In this document: piece after piece, positions 43,383-51,150 of the stretch
How the letters are laid out: every line of letters begins with the position of its first letter
How positions within the stretch are numbered: the first letter of the stretch is position 1
NCBI GenBank assembly: GCA_050283925.1
Contig: JBNOAI010000011.1
Location: 192,582-256,581 of the forward strand
From: ZC4RG25 sp023428365
Lineage (GTDB): Bacteria > Pseudomonadota > Alphaproteobacteria > Rhizobiales > Hyphomicrobiaceae
DNA length: 64,000 nucleotides
Direction of reading: 5' to 3'
Notes under the pieces: model-generated
Database searches by the model: none
What the model saw: only the letters and a program-made list of their open reading frames with translations
What the model was told of the DNA's origin: nothing
Made by a program: the position numbers and the translations under genes

Positions 43383-44584
43383 ACAATTTCCATGGCGGTA
43401 TAGACAGCTGTCCCCGAAATCGTTCGCTCCGACGGCCTGCGCGGATCGAAGACAAGCCGTACAATCTGAAATGGGCAGCCTGCTTCTGGAATAGCAAATT
43501 CCAGCTCGAACTGACGCCAGTCTCGGCCTGTATCGATGGTTGGCATCATTGAGCCGATGATCGCGCCATCGGAACACAGCACACGCCACTGCAATCCGCG
43601 TCGTCCCGTGAGCTGCACATTCTCGCGACCCCGAAGGTGATAGTCTCCAGCAGGCATCACGACGATCTGCGCAATGTCACCCAGTTCGACACGCCCTGGA
43701 CCGAAAGTCAGCTTCAGCGCTCCCGGTGACGTTTGATCGGGATGCGCAATGAACTCACTCATCGCGCCGACGCCGAGAGCAATGCGCCAATCGAACGGCG
43801 ACCCCGATGGCATCTCCTGAAACGCGCCGTTGAAGAGCAAACCGGCGGCGGCGAGCTGGTCAGCAGGAAGGAACTGAAGCCATGCATAGTAAGCAAGCCC
43901 GGCAAAGCCCTGAGCAATGAGAAAATCGAGGTAGATGTTCACCTCAACTCGGCTCGGAGGCGCGGATGTTCCCGCAAGATCCAGCAGGATATCCAGCATT
44001 GTGCGTGCGTCCGGCAGCACCAGACACAGACGTGCGAGGAAAGCAGCGCGCCACGGTGGATTGGTGGCGAGCAACGCGATCAGCTGACGACGCGTTGCCG
44101 CCTCCTGCGCAAGCGGTCCAATCTCGGGCGCAATACTGTCAATCAGCTCAGGCCGTGATCGGAATAATGCGTCGGCCAACTGCAGGGCCGCTGGAATATC
44201 GTGCGCCTCCAGACGTTCGCGCATTGTCCAATGGACTGCGACGCCGTCGTGCAATGATAGGCGAGCCGCCGCCGCCATGAACGACGAGGCCCGCGCTCGG
44301 TCCCCGTTGATATCGGAAATCTGACCAAGAAGACTCAGCGCATCGGCATTTAACGGATGAGACCGCAGGGCTGCTTCAGCCATCTCGCGCGCTGAAGCGA
44401 TCTCCCCGGCCCGAAGCCGCTGCTCTGCAACTGTTACGAGCGCCACCGGATGATCCGGCTGCAGCCGCAGCACCGCAGCTGGATCAGTTTTCGCGAGATA
44501 CGCTGTGAAACTCGTTGTGATCACGAGCCAGATCAGCAGCACCCCGAGCCCGGCAAGGCCGACGCTCCTGGCGACCGCACGCAT
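43364..44584 (-). CDS. EPS-locus TPR protein with beta-rich C-terminal domain
   Basis: A 406-residue protein: one N-terminal membrane anchor (VGLAGLGVLLIWLVITTSF), TPR-like helices (ALVTVAEQRLRAGEIASAREMAEAAL, ADALSLLGQISDINGDRARASSF), then a C-terminal beta-rich part (GDYHLRGRENVQL, RQFELEFAIPEAGCPFQIVRLVF) resembling a jelly-roll carbohydrate-binding module. It overlaps the chain-length regulator stop as TGATG, so it is part of the cpsB-wza-wzz transcript. A role in EPS assembly or export is inferred. An in-frame GTG lies one codon upstream. Confidence 0.75.
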   Translation of the reverse strand: MRAVARSVGLAGLGVLLIWLVITTSFTAYLAKTDPAAVLRLQPDHPVALVTVAEQRLRAGEIASAREMAEAALRSHPLNADALSLLGQISDINGDRARASSFMAAAARLSLHDGVAVHWTMRERLEAHDIPAALQLADALFRSRPELIDSIAPEIGPLAQEAATRRQLIALLATNPPWRAAFLARLCLVLPDARTMLDILLDLAGTSAPPSRVEVNIYLDFLIAQGFAGLAYYAWLQFLPADQLAAAGLLFNGAFQEMPSGSPFDWRIALGVGAMSEFIAHPDQTSPGALKLTFGPGRVELGDIAQIVVMPAGDYHLRGRENVQLTGRRGLQWRVLCSDGAIIGSMMPTIDTGRDWRQFELEFAIPEAGCPFQIVRLVFDPRRPSERTISGTAVYTAMEIVRDRGA

Positions 44585-46878
44585 CACCGCGACACTTGCC
44601 GAACCGACGCCTCGTTGCGCGGATCGCGATCCCAGAACCCGCGGTCGAGACCCTGCCAGGCATCACCCGGAGCATACGCATAGCCATATCCCGCACTGGC
44701 AACATCGACCTTGGTCGGAATGCTACCGACGACACGGCCTTGCGCAAGTTGCAGCCGCCGCAGCGCTCCACTCAGATGATCGCCGCGCGTCTGGCCAATC
44801 GCCACGACGAGCAAAGTGGCAGCCATCGCATGCGAAAGAAGGGTCGCGTCGGCGAGGCCCATGACAGGAGGTCCGTCGACGACGATCAAATCAAAAACCT
44901 CCTGACCGGTCGAAAGCAACTCTGCAAGTCGTTCACTGGCCAGCAGGTCGGCGGCATTTCCCGGCAAGGGGCCGGATGCCATGAATGTGAGATTGGCGAT
45001 CCCGCTCCGTTGGAATGTCTCAGGTGGCGTGCGTGCTCCGGTCAGGTAATCACTCAGGCCGATTGCATTTGTCAGACGCAATCGCACATGCAGACCCGGA
45101 TTGCGGAGGTCAGCATCGATCAACAAAACATTCCGTCCCGCGCTCGCAAAATGTCTGGCAATCGCCAGTGCAGAGATGGATTTTCCCTCCGACGGCCCTG
45201 CGCTCGTCAGCAGCAGTGTCTCAGGCAATCCGTTGTCACCTGCCAACTGAAGAGATGTGCACAAAGAGCGATAGGCTTCCGACACATCCGACTGCGTGTC
45301 GTTCAGCGCGGCCTCGATGCTCATACCGCGTCCGGCCTTTGGGATCAGGCCTAGTGTGAGAAGGCCCGAGAGCCATTCCAATTCGTCGATCGAGCGGATT
45401 GCGGTGTCGCGGCGATCGGCGAATGCGGCAGCTATAATTCCCGCACCCAGCCCCAGCGCCAAATAAAGAGCAAGCGCGCGGTAGAAGTCTGGATGAGATC
45501 GGCTGACAGGACGCTCGGCTCTGTCGACCACGTAGATATTATTGGTACTCGCTCCGCTGGCGATGTCGATTTCCTTGTAGCGCTGCAGCAAGCCATTATG
45601 CAGCGTCCGGCTGGTATCGACTTCCCGCTTGAGAATAGTGTGCTGAATACTGCGTTTTTGATAATCGAGCACCTCTGCGCGCAACGTGCCGATCTGTTCA
45701 CGCATCGCAGTCTCCTGCAACGCCGAAGAGTCATAGGCGGCCTTGAACGCGTCCTTGATCGTGCGCACTTCCGCTGCAAGTTGTCTGTCGATTTCCTTGA
45801 TCCGATTATCGATTTGGATCATCGCCGGATAGCCCGGTTTGAAGGTTTCAAGCTTGTCCTGATACTCCGTGACCAGCGCACTACGCTTGCTACGCAAATC
45901 GGAAATCGCGCTGTTCGATAACAGTTGCGGCATGTTGATCGCATTCGCATCCTGGACTTGCCGCCACAGTTGCTCGTTGCGGATGCGCTCGGAAATAAGA
46001 GTGCCGAGCGCATCATTGGCGCCGGCCAGATTGTTTTCGGCAATCGAGGTCTTTTCGGCAACCGATACGATCTGCTCCTTCTGCGCAAATTCGAGCAAAG
46101 CTCTTTCGGAATCCTCCAGCCGAAGTTTCAGCTCAGCAATCTGGTCCTCCAAGAACGTCTTGGCATGGGAATTCGCCTGGATCCGTTTATCGACGCCATC
46201 GGCGATGAAAGCTGCGGCAAAGGCATTCGCAATACTCTGCGCGCGATCCGGGCTGGGATCGGAGTAGCTCACGTCGGTCAACCGCGAGCCACTGACAGGA
46301 CGCACATCACGATGCAAAAGCAGAATGCCTGTCGCTATGCGCTGGCGCTCGACCGGTCCAGCTTCCTGAGCTTTCACGGAATCCGTTAACGCCCAGGCCT
46401 TCAGCGAACTGGTAACAGCGGACCAGTCGCGCGGCTTCAAAAAATCAGCATCCTCACCCAGTTTCTGAGCAGCAGCGACGCGCTCTGCCAGGCTACGGCT
46501 TTTCAATAATTCGAACTGTGTTCGCTGAAACTCGTGGTCGGGACCGGTTTCAACGGGCGCGATGTTGCCACCCTCGACGATCTGAGCAGCCTGTCGATCG
46601 ATCTGCAGCCTGACGGTCGCGGTGTAGAGTGGAGTCTGCATCAGCGTACGCATCAGGCCGAGAGCCGTGATAACGGCTAAAACGCCAATGATGAGCCACT
46701 TGCGACGCACCAATACGCGCCAATAAACAGCAAGATCCGGGCCCATGCGTTGAGATCGCTCTGCCGCTCCGGCATATGCGACAGCCGGTCTGGAGGCCTC
46801 CCGGGGCATGAGTTGGGTAGCCGGCAGCAAGCGAGCCACGGGCTGCCCGCGAGATTCCTCGTCACGTCCAGCCGTCAT
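44584..46878 (-). CDS. Polysaccharide chain-length regulator fused to BY-kinase (Wzc/GumC/ExoP type)
   Basis: A 764-residue inner-membrane protein. It has a Wzz domain after the first helix (RRKWLIIGVLAVITALGLM), a long periplasmic coiled-coil part (AELKLRLEDSERALLEFAQKEQ), a second helix near ALALYLALGLGAGIIAAAFAD, and a cytoplasmic kinase: Walker A SAGPSEGKSISAL near residue 560, Walker A' LLIDADLRNP near 584, Walker B LIVVDGPPV near 663. The C-terminal tyrosine cluster is short (SAGYGYAYAPG). It controls polymer length and export with Wza. The chosen ATG is 46878; TTG 46893 is also possible. Confidence 0.9.
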   Translation of the reverse strand: MTAGRDEESRGQPVARLLPATQLMPREASRPAVAYAGAAERSQRMGPDLAVYWRVLVRRKWLIIGVLAVITALGLMRTLMQTPLYTATVRLQIDRQAAQIVEGGNIAPVETGPDHEFQRTQFELLKSRSLAERVAAAQKLGEDADFLKPRDWSAVTSSLKAWALTDSVKAQEAGPVERQRIATGILLLHRDVRPVSGSRLTDVSYSDPSPDRAQSIANAFAAAFIADGVDKRIQANSHAKTFLEDQIAELKLRLEDSERALLEFAQKEQIVSVAEKTSIAENNLAGANDALGTLISERIRNEQLWRQVQDANAINMPQLLSNSAISDLRSKRSALVTEYQDKLETFKPGYPAMIQIDNRIKEIDRQLAAEVRTIKDAFKAAYDSSALQETAMREQIGTLRAEVLDYQKRSIQHTILKREVDTSRTLHNGLLQRYKEIDIASGASTNNIYVVDRAERPVSRSHPDFYRALALYLALGLGAGIIAAAFADRRDTAIRSIDELEWLSGLLTLGLIPKAGRGMSIEAALNDTQSDVSEAYRSLCTSLQLAGDNGLPETLLLTSAGPSEGKSISALAIARHFASAGRNVLLIDADLRNPGLHVRLRLTNAIGLSDYLTGARTPPETFQRSGIANLTFMASGPLPGNAADLLASERLAELLSTGQEVFDLIVVDGPPVMGLADATLLSHAMAATLLVVAIGQTRGDHLSGALRRLQLAQGRVVGSIPTKVDVASAGYGYAYAPGDAWQGLDRGFWDRDPRNEASVRQVSR

Positions 46879-46917
46879 CCCACCAGCCCGCAACGAATGG
46901 CGCTCGATGCCTTGGCA

Positions 46918-47709
46918 TCAGAACAGGCCAACGAACGCGCCTCCGGCTGGAAGAATGCGAAGAATATTATTGAATGCAATTTTGGCCGATGAATCATGCA
47001 CGACGACGACGTCACCGGCTTGCAGCGCCGGATCAACGACGTGACCGGCGCGGATCGCCTCGACATCGAATTTCGCCGCCCGCCGACGTCCGTCCGCCAC
47101 GCGAAACACAACCACGTCCGTCGACGCCCGTGTCGTATCAAGCCCTTCAGCCATGGCGATCGACTGCAACAATGTTCCACGTCCCTGGAATGGGAAGACG
47201 CCCGGCTTTTTGACGGCCCCTTCGACCGTCACGCGCTGGCTATTGTATTCCTTGATGTAGACGGTCACTTGCGGCTTTTGCAGATACTTCGCGCCGAGCT
47301 GTCGCGTCAGATCGCGCTCGATCTCCTGCGCTGTTCGTCCGGCCGCCGGGATCTCTCCAACCAGCGGGAGATTCACAGTACCGGCCTCGGCAACCTGGAC
47401 CGATCGCGACAACTCCGGCACTTTGAATACCGATACCTCCAGCACATCGAGCGGCCCGATCTTATAAGCTGATCCAGCCGTATCAGCAGCCGCCGGAGGC
47501 ACGATGGAGCCAGTGATGTTCACTACTCCGACCCGCGCGGGTTCAATCATCGCACCGGACGTGCCGGCCTGATATCCGGCCGTGACGCGGCTATCCGAAG
47601 AGGCGCCGCAGCCTGTCAGGAATGGCACCAAGACCAGCATGGCCAGCAGTGCGTTGCCGCAAACTATCCTTGGCCGGCATACCACGCGCCGGCTGACCCA
47701 ACTCAACAT
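46918..47709 (-). CDS. wza: Polysaccharide export outer-membrane lipoprotein (Wza/ExoF type)
   Basis: A 263-residue lipoprotein with signal MLSWVSRRVV...LVPFLTGC (lipid Cys34). Poly_export domain YKIGPLDVLEVSVFKVPELSRSVQV...VNLPLVGEIPAAG and SLBB-like QRVTVEGAVKKPGVFPFQG. It forms the outer-membrane channel of the Wzx/Wzy polymer pathway. ATG 47709 has a GGGGGA site; an upstream in-frame ATG-type start at 47727 is less likely. The first 39 codons overlap the end of cpsB in another frame. Ends 39 bases before the kinase gene. Confidence 0.92.
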   Translation of the reverse strand: MLSWVSRRVVCRPRIVCGNALLAMLVLVPFLTGCGASSDSRVTAGYQAGTSGAMIEPARVGVVNITGSIVPPAAADTAGSAYKIGPLDVLEVSVFKVPELSRSVQVAEAGTVNLPLVGEIPAAGRTAQEIERDLTRQLGAKYLQKPQVTVYIKEYNSQRVTVEGAVKKPGVFPFQGRGTLLQSIAMAEGLDTTRASTDVVVFRVADGRRRAAKFDVEAIRAGHVVDPALQAGDVVVVHDSSAKIAFNNILRILPAGGAFVGLF

Positions 47710-48472
47710 ACGTTTCCCCCGACACAAAACGAACTCCAGCAGGAAGCGGCAACAACGATGGCGGCGTGTCCTCGATCACACCGCGCGGCCGCGATAACAA
47801 CAGGTTGTCAGCTTCCGGCTCCCCCACTAACGACGCAGCAAGCTCCCATCCGCGCCGCAAATCCGGCGGACGCCACCGATCATCGTGCGAATCACTGGCA
47901 ATGAGGTGGACATAGCCATCCTGCAGCATCCGTTCGGCCCAAGACCGCGCGCGTCCGCCGAAGGCACCAGCCAGTGAACCCGCAGTGATCTGCATCCAGA
48001 CCCCGCTCTGCGCCAGATGGCTGATCAGATGATAATGCGCAGAGACCCACGACAGCCGCTCCGGATGCGTCAGGATTGGCACGTATCCGGCCGCGAGCAA
48101 ATCAGTCAGAACCTCATCCAGTCGCGGCGGCAACACATCGTGGGGTGGCTCGATCAAGACATAGCGCGAGCCATTAAGCGTCGGCAGATCACCCGAATTC
48201 AGACCCTGAATAAGGTCAGAAGCGATATGCACATCAGCGCCTGCAACGAGCCGGAGTGGAATTTGCTCCTGCAAAATCAAATACTGGAGACGCGAGACAG
48301 CCTCCCTGATATCTGCTCCGATGTTGTTGTAGAGTCCGGGTAGGATATGCGGGGTACAAGCCACGATCGTTACGCCGTCGGCAACGAGCAACTGCGCCAT
48401 GCGCAACGACACAGCGAGATCGGCAGCGCCGTCGTCGATGCCCGGCAATATATGGCAATGCAGATCAATCAT
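47591..48472 (-). CDS. PHP-type tyrosine-protein phosphatase (CpsB/CapC family)
   Basis: A 293-residue metal-dependent phosphatase. The PHP motifs are MIDLHCHILPGIDDGAAD, VACTPHILPG, VAGADVHI, LTHPER and IASDSHDDRWRPP. It would dephosphorylate the BY-kinase C-terminal tyrosines in the same operon. The catalytic domain ends near GVIED; the last 62 residues are not conserved in appearance and 39 codons overlap wza. The start at ATG 48472 fits the family; a GTG at 48493 is in frame. Confidence 0.88.
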   Translation of the reverse strand: MIDLHCHILPGIDDGAADLAVSLRMAQLLVADGVTIVACTPHILPGLYNNIGADIREAVSRLQYLILQEQIPLRLVAGADVHIASDLIQGLNSGDLPTLNGSRYVLIEPPHDVLPPRLDEVLTDLLAAGYVPILTHPERLSWVSAHYHLISHLAQSGVWMQITAGSLAGAFGGRARSWAERMLQDGYVHLIASDSHDDRWRPPDLRRGWELAASLVGEPEADNLLLSRPRGVIEDTPPSLLPLPAGVRFVSGETYVELGQPARGMPAKDSLRQRTAGHAGLGAIPDRLRRLFG

Positions 48473-48834
48473 CGCATCAAACGCACGGATCACTAACGCA
48501 GTAGTGCCTATTCAGGAACGCACGACGGCGTAAGTCTCCGCCTACTCCTCCGCTCACCAACAGTCGTCACATGACGCACAGCCCAACACACCCGAGCGCA
48601 TAGTGCTAGAAAAAGCCATAGTGTCTATACGTGGACGGATCAATTTGCGGCATACGAAACGAACAATCCGTATTGCCCTGTTTTTCCAACTTCGCTTTTT
48701 GAAAGAGATTTTTGTGAATTCTCGACCACCATCTTGGCGGAAGAAATAAATCTATTCTGAGATAAGCGTTGCTGTGCGGAGGACGGTGCGATACTCGACG
48801 CTCCAGGTTCCTCGTAGCCGCCATGGAGACTTGA
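48473..48834. other. Divergent intergenic region of the EPS locus
   Basis: This 362-base gap separates the minus-strand export genes from the plus-strand synthesis genes. It is more AT-rich in 48640-48765 (runs such as TTTTTGAAAGAGATTTTTGTG) than the flanks, as expected for promoters of both units. I could not fix clear -35/-10 pairs. An open frame on the minus strand (48606-48932) is not convincing. Confidence 0.45.
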
Positions 48835-49212
48835 ATGCGCATCTCATGCTGGCTGATGGCTTTTTGCGCCGCGATTGTCTCCCCGTCCGCATTCGCCGCG
48901 ACGACGGTTGATGACATTTCGGGGATCGTCATGATCAGCCGGGGTAGCGGCTACACGCGCATCGAACAGCCAACGCCTGTGCGCGCAGGCGACACCATCA
49001 TGGCGCGGCGCAACGGATCAGCAAAGCTCGTCTACGACGACGGATGCGAGGTGCTTATCGAAGCGAACACCGTTGTGGTTGTGCAAGAGGCACCCCCGTG
49101 CAAGGCCAGCGCTCCAGTCTCGAAAGAAACCGGATTCGCAATCGGGGCCGCGGGGATTATATCGTCTGCTGTGATGATGACACGCAAATCTCCCGCACCG
49201 ATAAGCCCTTGA
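48835..49212 (+). CDS. Small secreted protein with FecR-like beta domain
   Basis: A 125-residue protein with a signal peptide (MRISCWLMAFCAAIVSPSAFAA) and a short beta-rich domain, DISGIVMISRGSGYTRIEQPTPVRAGDTIMARRNGSAKLVYDDGCEVLIEA, which looks like a FecR/DUF-type domain. Two cysteines (CEV and PPC) could pair. A hydrophobic segment near FAIGAAGIISSAVMM follows. A GGAGA site precedes the ATG. Its stop overlaps the next gene's TTG as TTGA. Similar small proteins stand at the head of polysaccharide loci; function unknown. Confidence 0.7.
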   Translation: MRISCWLMAFCAAIVSPSAFAATTVDDISGIVMISRGSGYTRIEQPTPVRAGDTIMARRNGSAKLVYDDGCEVLIEANTVVVVQEAPPCKASAPVSKETGFAIGAAGIISSAVMMTRKSPAPISP

Positions 49213-50696
49213 AACGCCTCGCCGCTGCTGCGTTTCCTCTCTCCAATTTGATGTTCTATCTGTCCGCTGCACTGCTCGTCGCATGCGTGATGCTCGGCGG
49301 CGCGACGCGGCCAGGATATCTTTCCGACGCAAGTCTTCAGTTGCTGTGCATCCCTGTTTTGCTGGTCGCAATCGCTCGGTTGGACTGGCCGACGGCGAAG
49401 CGTATTCGCCTTCCGTTGATCTTCCTGTGCGCGCTGGTGACCGTTCCATTGTTGCAACTTCTTCCGCTACCGGAGAGTCTTTGGTTTGCTCTCCCTCACC
49501 GCGAGCCGGTACCACTGCTCGACGCAGGAGCAATCCGACGTCAGATATCCGTTGCTCCTCACGCCACATGGCAGAGTCTCGCGTCACTGCTGGTGCCTCT
49601 GACGGTCTTCATCAGCGTCACACAACTTGATCATCGGGATAGGTGGCGGCTTAGCATCGCCCTTCTAGCGCTAGGCATACTCGGTATGTTCCTAGCTTTA
49701 CTTCAACTTTTCCAGGGACCGGCGAGCGCTCTCCGCCTGTTCGACGTGACGAATATCGACGAGGCCGTCGGCTTCTTCGCAAACCGGAATCATTTCGCGG
49801 CTCTTCTTTATTGCATGATCCCGCTCACGGCTGCCTGGATTGCGCAACCAATCGACGCGATCCCCAGTCATCCGAACGCTCGCGGTATTTCATACGATAT
49901 TTCAATGCGGATCGCGGGGGGCGTCCTATTGGGGGCGCTCATCGCCATGCAGGCAATGACCCGATCACGTACTGGAATGGCGTTGTCTCTCGCCGCCCTC
50001 CTAGGCAGCTATGCCATTGCCAGACGCAATCAGCGGATCGGAAGCCGCTTCGGTTTGGCTCTCCTGCTGGCCTGTCTCGTTGCTGGTGCTTTTGCCGTGG
50101 ATGTCAGCGGGGTTCGCTTACTCGAGCGCTTTACGACAAACCCGCTGATTGATGCGAGACCATCGATAGTCGAAACGACCTTGTCGGCCATTCACGCCCA
50201 CCTTCCCTTCGGCTCAGGCATGGGAACATTTTCAATTGTTTACGGAGAATTCGAGCGCCCGGAGAATGTTCTTCCTAGCTATATCAATCGGGCTCACAGC
50301 GACGTTCTCGAATGTGTGCTGGAAGCCGGTTTTCTCGGCATCTTCCTGACGGCTATCTTCATGATTTGGCTGATTACCGAAACGTTGCGAGCATGGCATC
50401 CGTCAGCGCATGGCAAACGAGATAGGGATCTCCTGCCGCAAGCAGCCAGCCTCATCGTTTGGATGCTTATCGCACATTCGTTCGTCGATTATCCGCTGCG
50501 CACGGCCGCGCTGATGGCAATTTTCGCTTTCTGCTGCGCTCTTTTGATTGCCCCGTGCAAACCATGTTCGCGGCATGTCATCCCAGCTTTGGACATGTCC
50601 GAACCTCAGACGAACCCGCTTGGAACAACCCATGTCTCATTAAAGGGGGATTGGCCCGAGGCTTGGAAAAAAGCCGAAGCCTCAGAACATCAATGA
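49209..50696 (+). CDS. O-antigen polymerase/ligase-like membrane protein
   Basis: A polytopic protein of 495 residues with about 12 membrane segments. The Wzy_C/O-antigen ligase region is visible in AVGFFANRNHFAALL and AMQAMTRSRTGMALSLAALL, then SGMGTFSIVYGEFERPE and RAHSDVLECVLEAGFLGIFL, where conserved His/Arg residues occur. It would polymerise repeat units on the periplasmic side. I placed the start at TTG 49209 since it overlaps the previous stop as TTGA and gives MKRL-type N-terminus; ATG 49251 is the alternative, and the frame opens at 49044. Confidence 0.8.
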   Translation: MKRLAAAAFPLSNLMFYLSAALLVACVMLGGATRPGYLSDASLQLLCIPVLLVAIARLDWPTAKRIRLPLIFLCALVTVPLLQLLPLPESLWFALPHREPVPLLDAGAIRRQISVAPHATWQSLASLLVPLTVFISVTQLDHRDRWRLSIALLALGILGMFLALLQLFQGPASALRLFDVTNIDEAVGFFANRNHFAALLYCMIPLTAAWIAQPIDAIPSHPNARGISYDISMRIAGGVLLGALIAMQAMTRSRTGMALSLAALLGSYAIARRNQRIGSRFGLALLLACLVAGAFAVDVSGVRLLERFTTNPLIDARPSIVETTLSAIHAHLPFGSGMGTFSIVYGEFERPENVLPSYINRAHSDVLECVLEAGFLGIFLTAIFMIWLITETLRAWHPSAHGKRDRDLLPQAASLIVWMLIAHSFVDYPLRTAALMAIFAFCCALLIAPCKPCSRHVIPALDMSEPQTNPLGTTHVSLKGDWPEAWKKAEASEHQ

Positions 50697-51150
50697 TTAT
50701 TTTATTCCGCACACTTCGCGAATTACAAAATCCGCATTTGCTCATAAAAAATATATTGCACGGCTGTGGATAACACTGTTTACTGAACAACAGTCAGACG
50801 TAAGCGTCACACCATGAGTTCGGGGGAGACAAATGGTGAGAAGTGTATCGCGTGTAAGGGCGGAAACGCCCATTTTCACATCTGAGAGCCGACGACCGGC
50901 CCTCGCGACCACAGGCAATCAGCCTGCTCCGTTTGATGTCGCACCAAGGATCAAGCAGCGTCTGCATTCATCCTGTGCCCAGCCACAGATGATGCATCTG
51001 ATACCCAAGCAGTCTTCCTAACAGCGACACCCATTCCAACTCACGTCGACACCGATAGACGGTGTTTTGCGGATCGCTGCGCGGTAGCGGCGGCCGTGCT
51101 GCGCCCGCGTGCCGATGAAATCGCAATGAAATCCGGGAGGCGCATATCCA
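50697..51150. other. Gap between polymerase and epimerase genes
   Basis: This 454-base stretch is AT-rich from 50697 to 50790 (for example ATAAAAAATATATTG) and then returns to average composition. It holds a possible 62-codon frame at 50833-51021, and a GGGAGG ribosome site for the epimerase near 51138. A promoter for the glycosyltransferase genes is likely here but could not be placed. Base composition of the AT-rich part is unlike its neighbours. Confidence 0.5.
50833..51021 (+). CDS. Possible small ORF with strong ribosome site
   Basis: A 62-codon frame preceded by GGGGGAGACAA then ATG, one of the best ribosome sites in this part of the window. The product is polar and basic, with no signal peptide, membrane segment or recognisable motif. 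It may be a small protein, a leader peptide for the downstream genes, or chance. Codon choice gives no clear support. Confidence 0.3.
   Translation: MVRSVSRVRAETPIFTSESRRPALATTGNQPAPFDVAPRIKQRLHSSCAQPQMMHLIPKQSS

Noticed and set aside
48606..48932. A 108-codon minus-strand frame in the EPS divergent region
   Set aside because: It overlaps the signal peptide of the FecR-like gene, has no ribosome site and no family resemblance.
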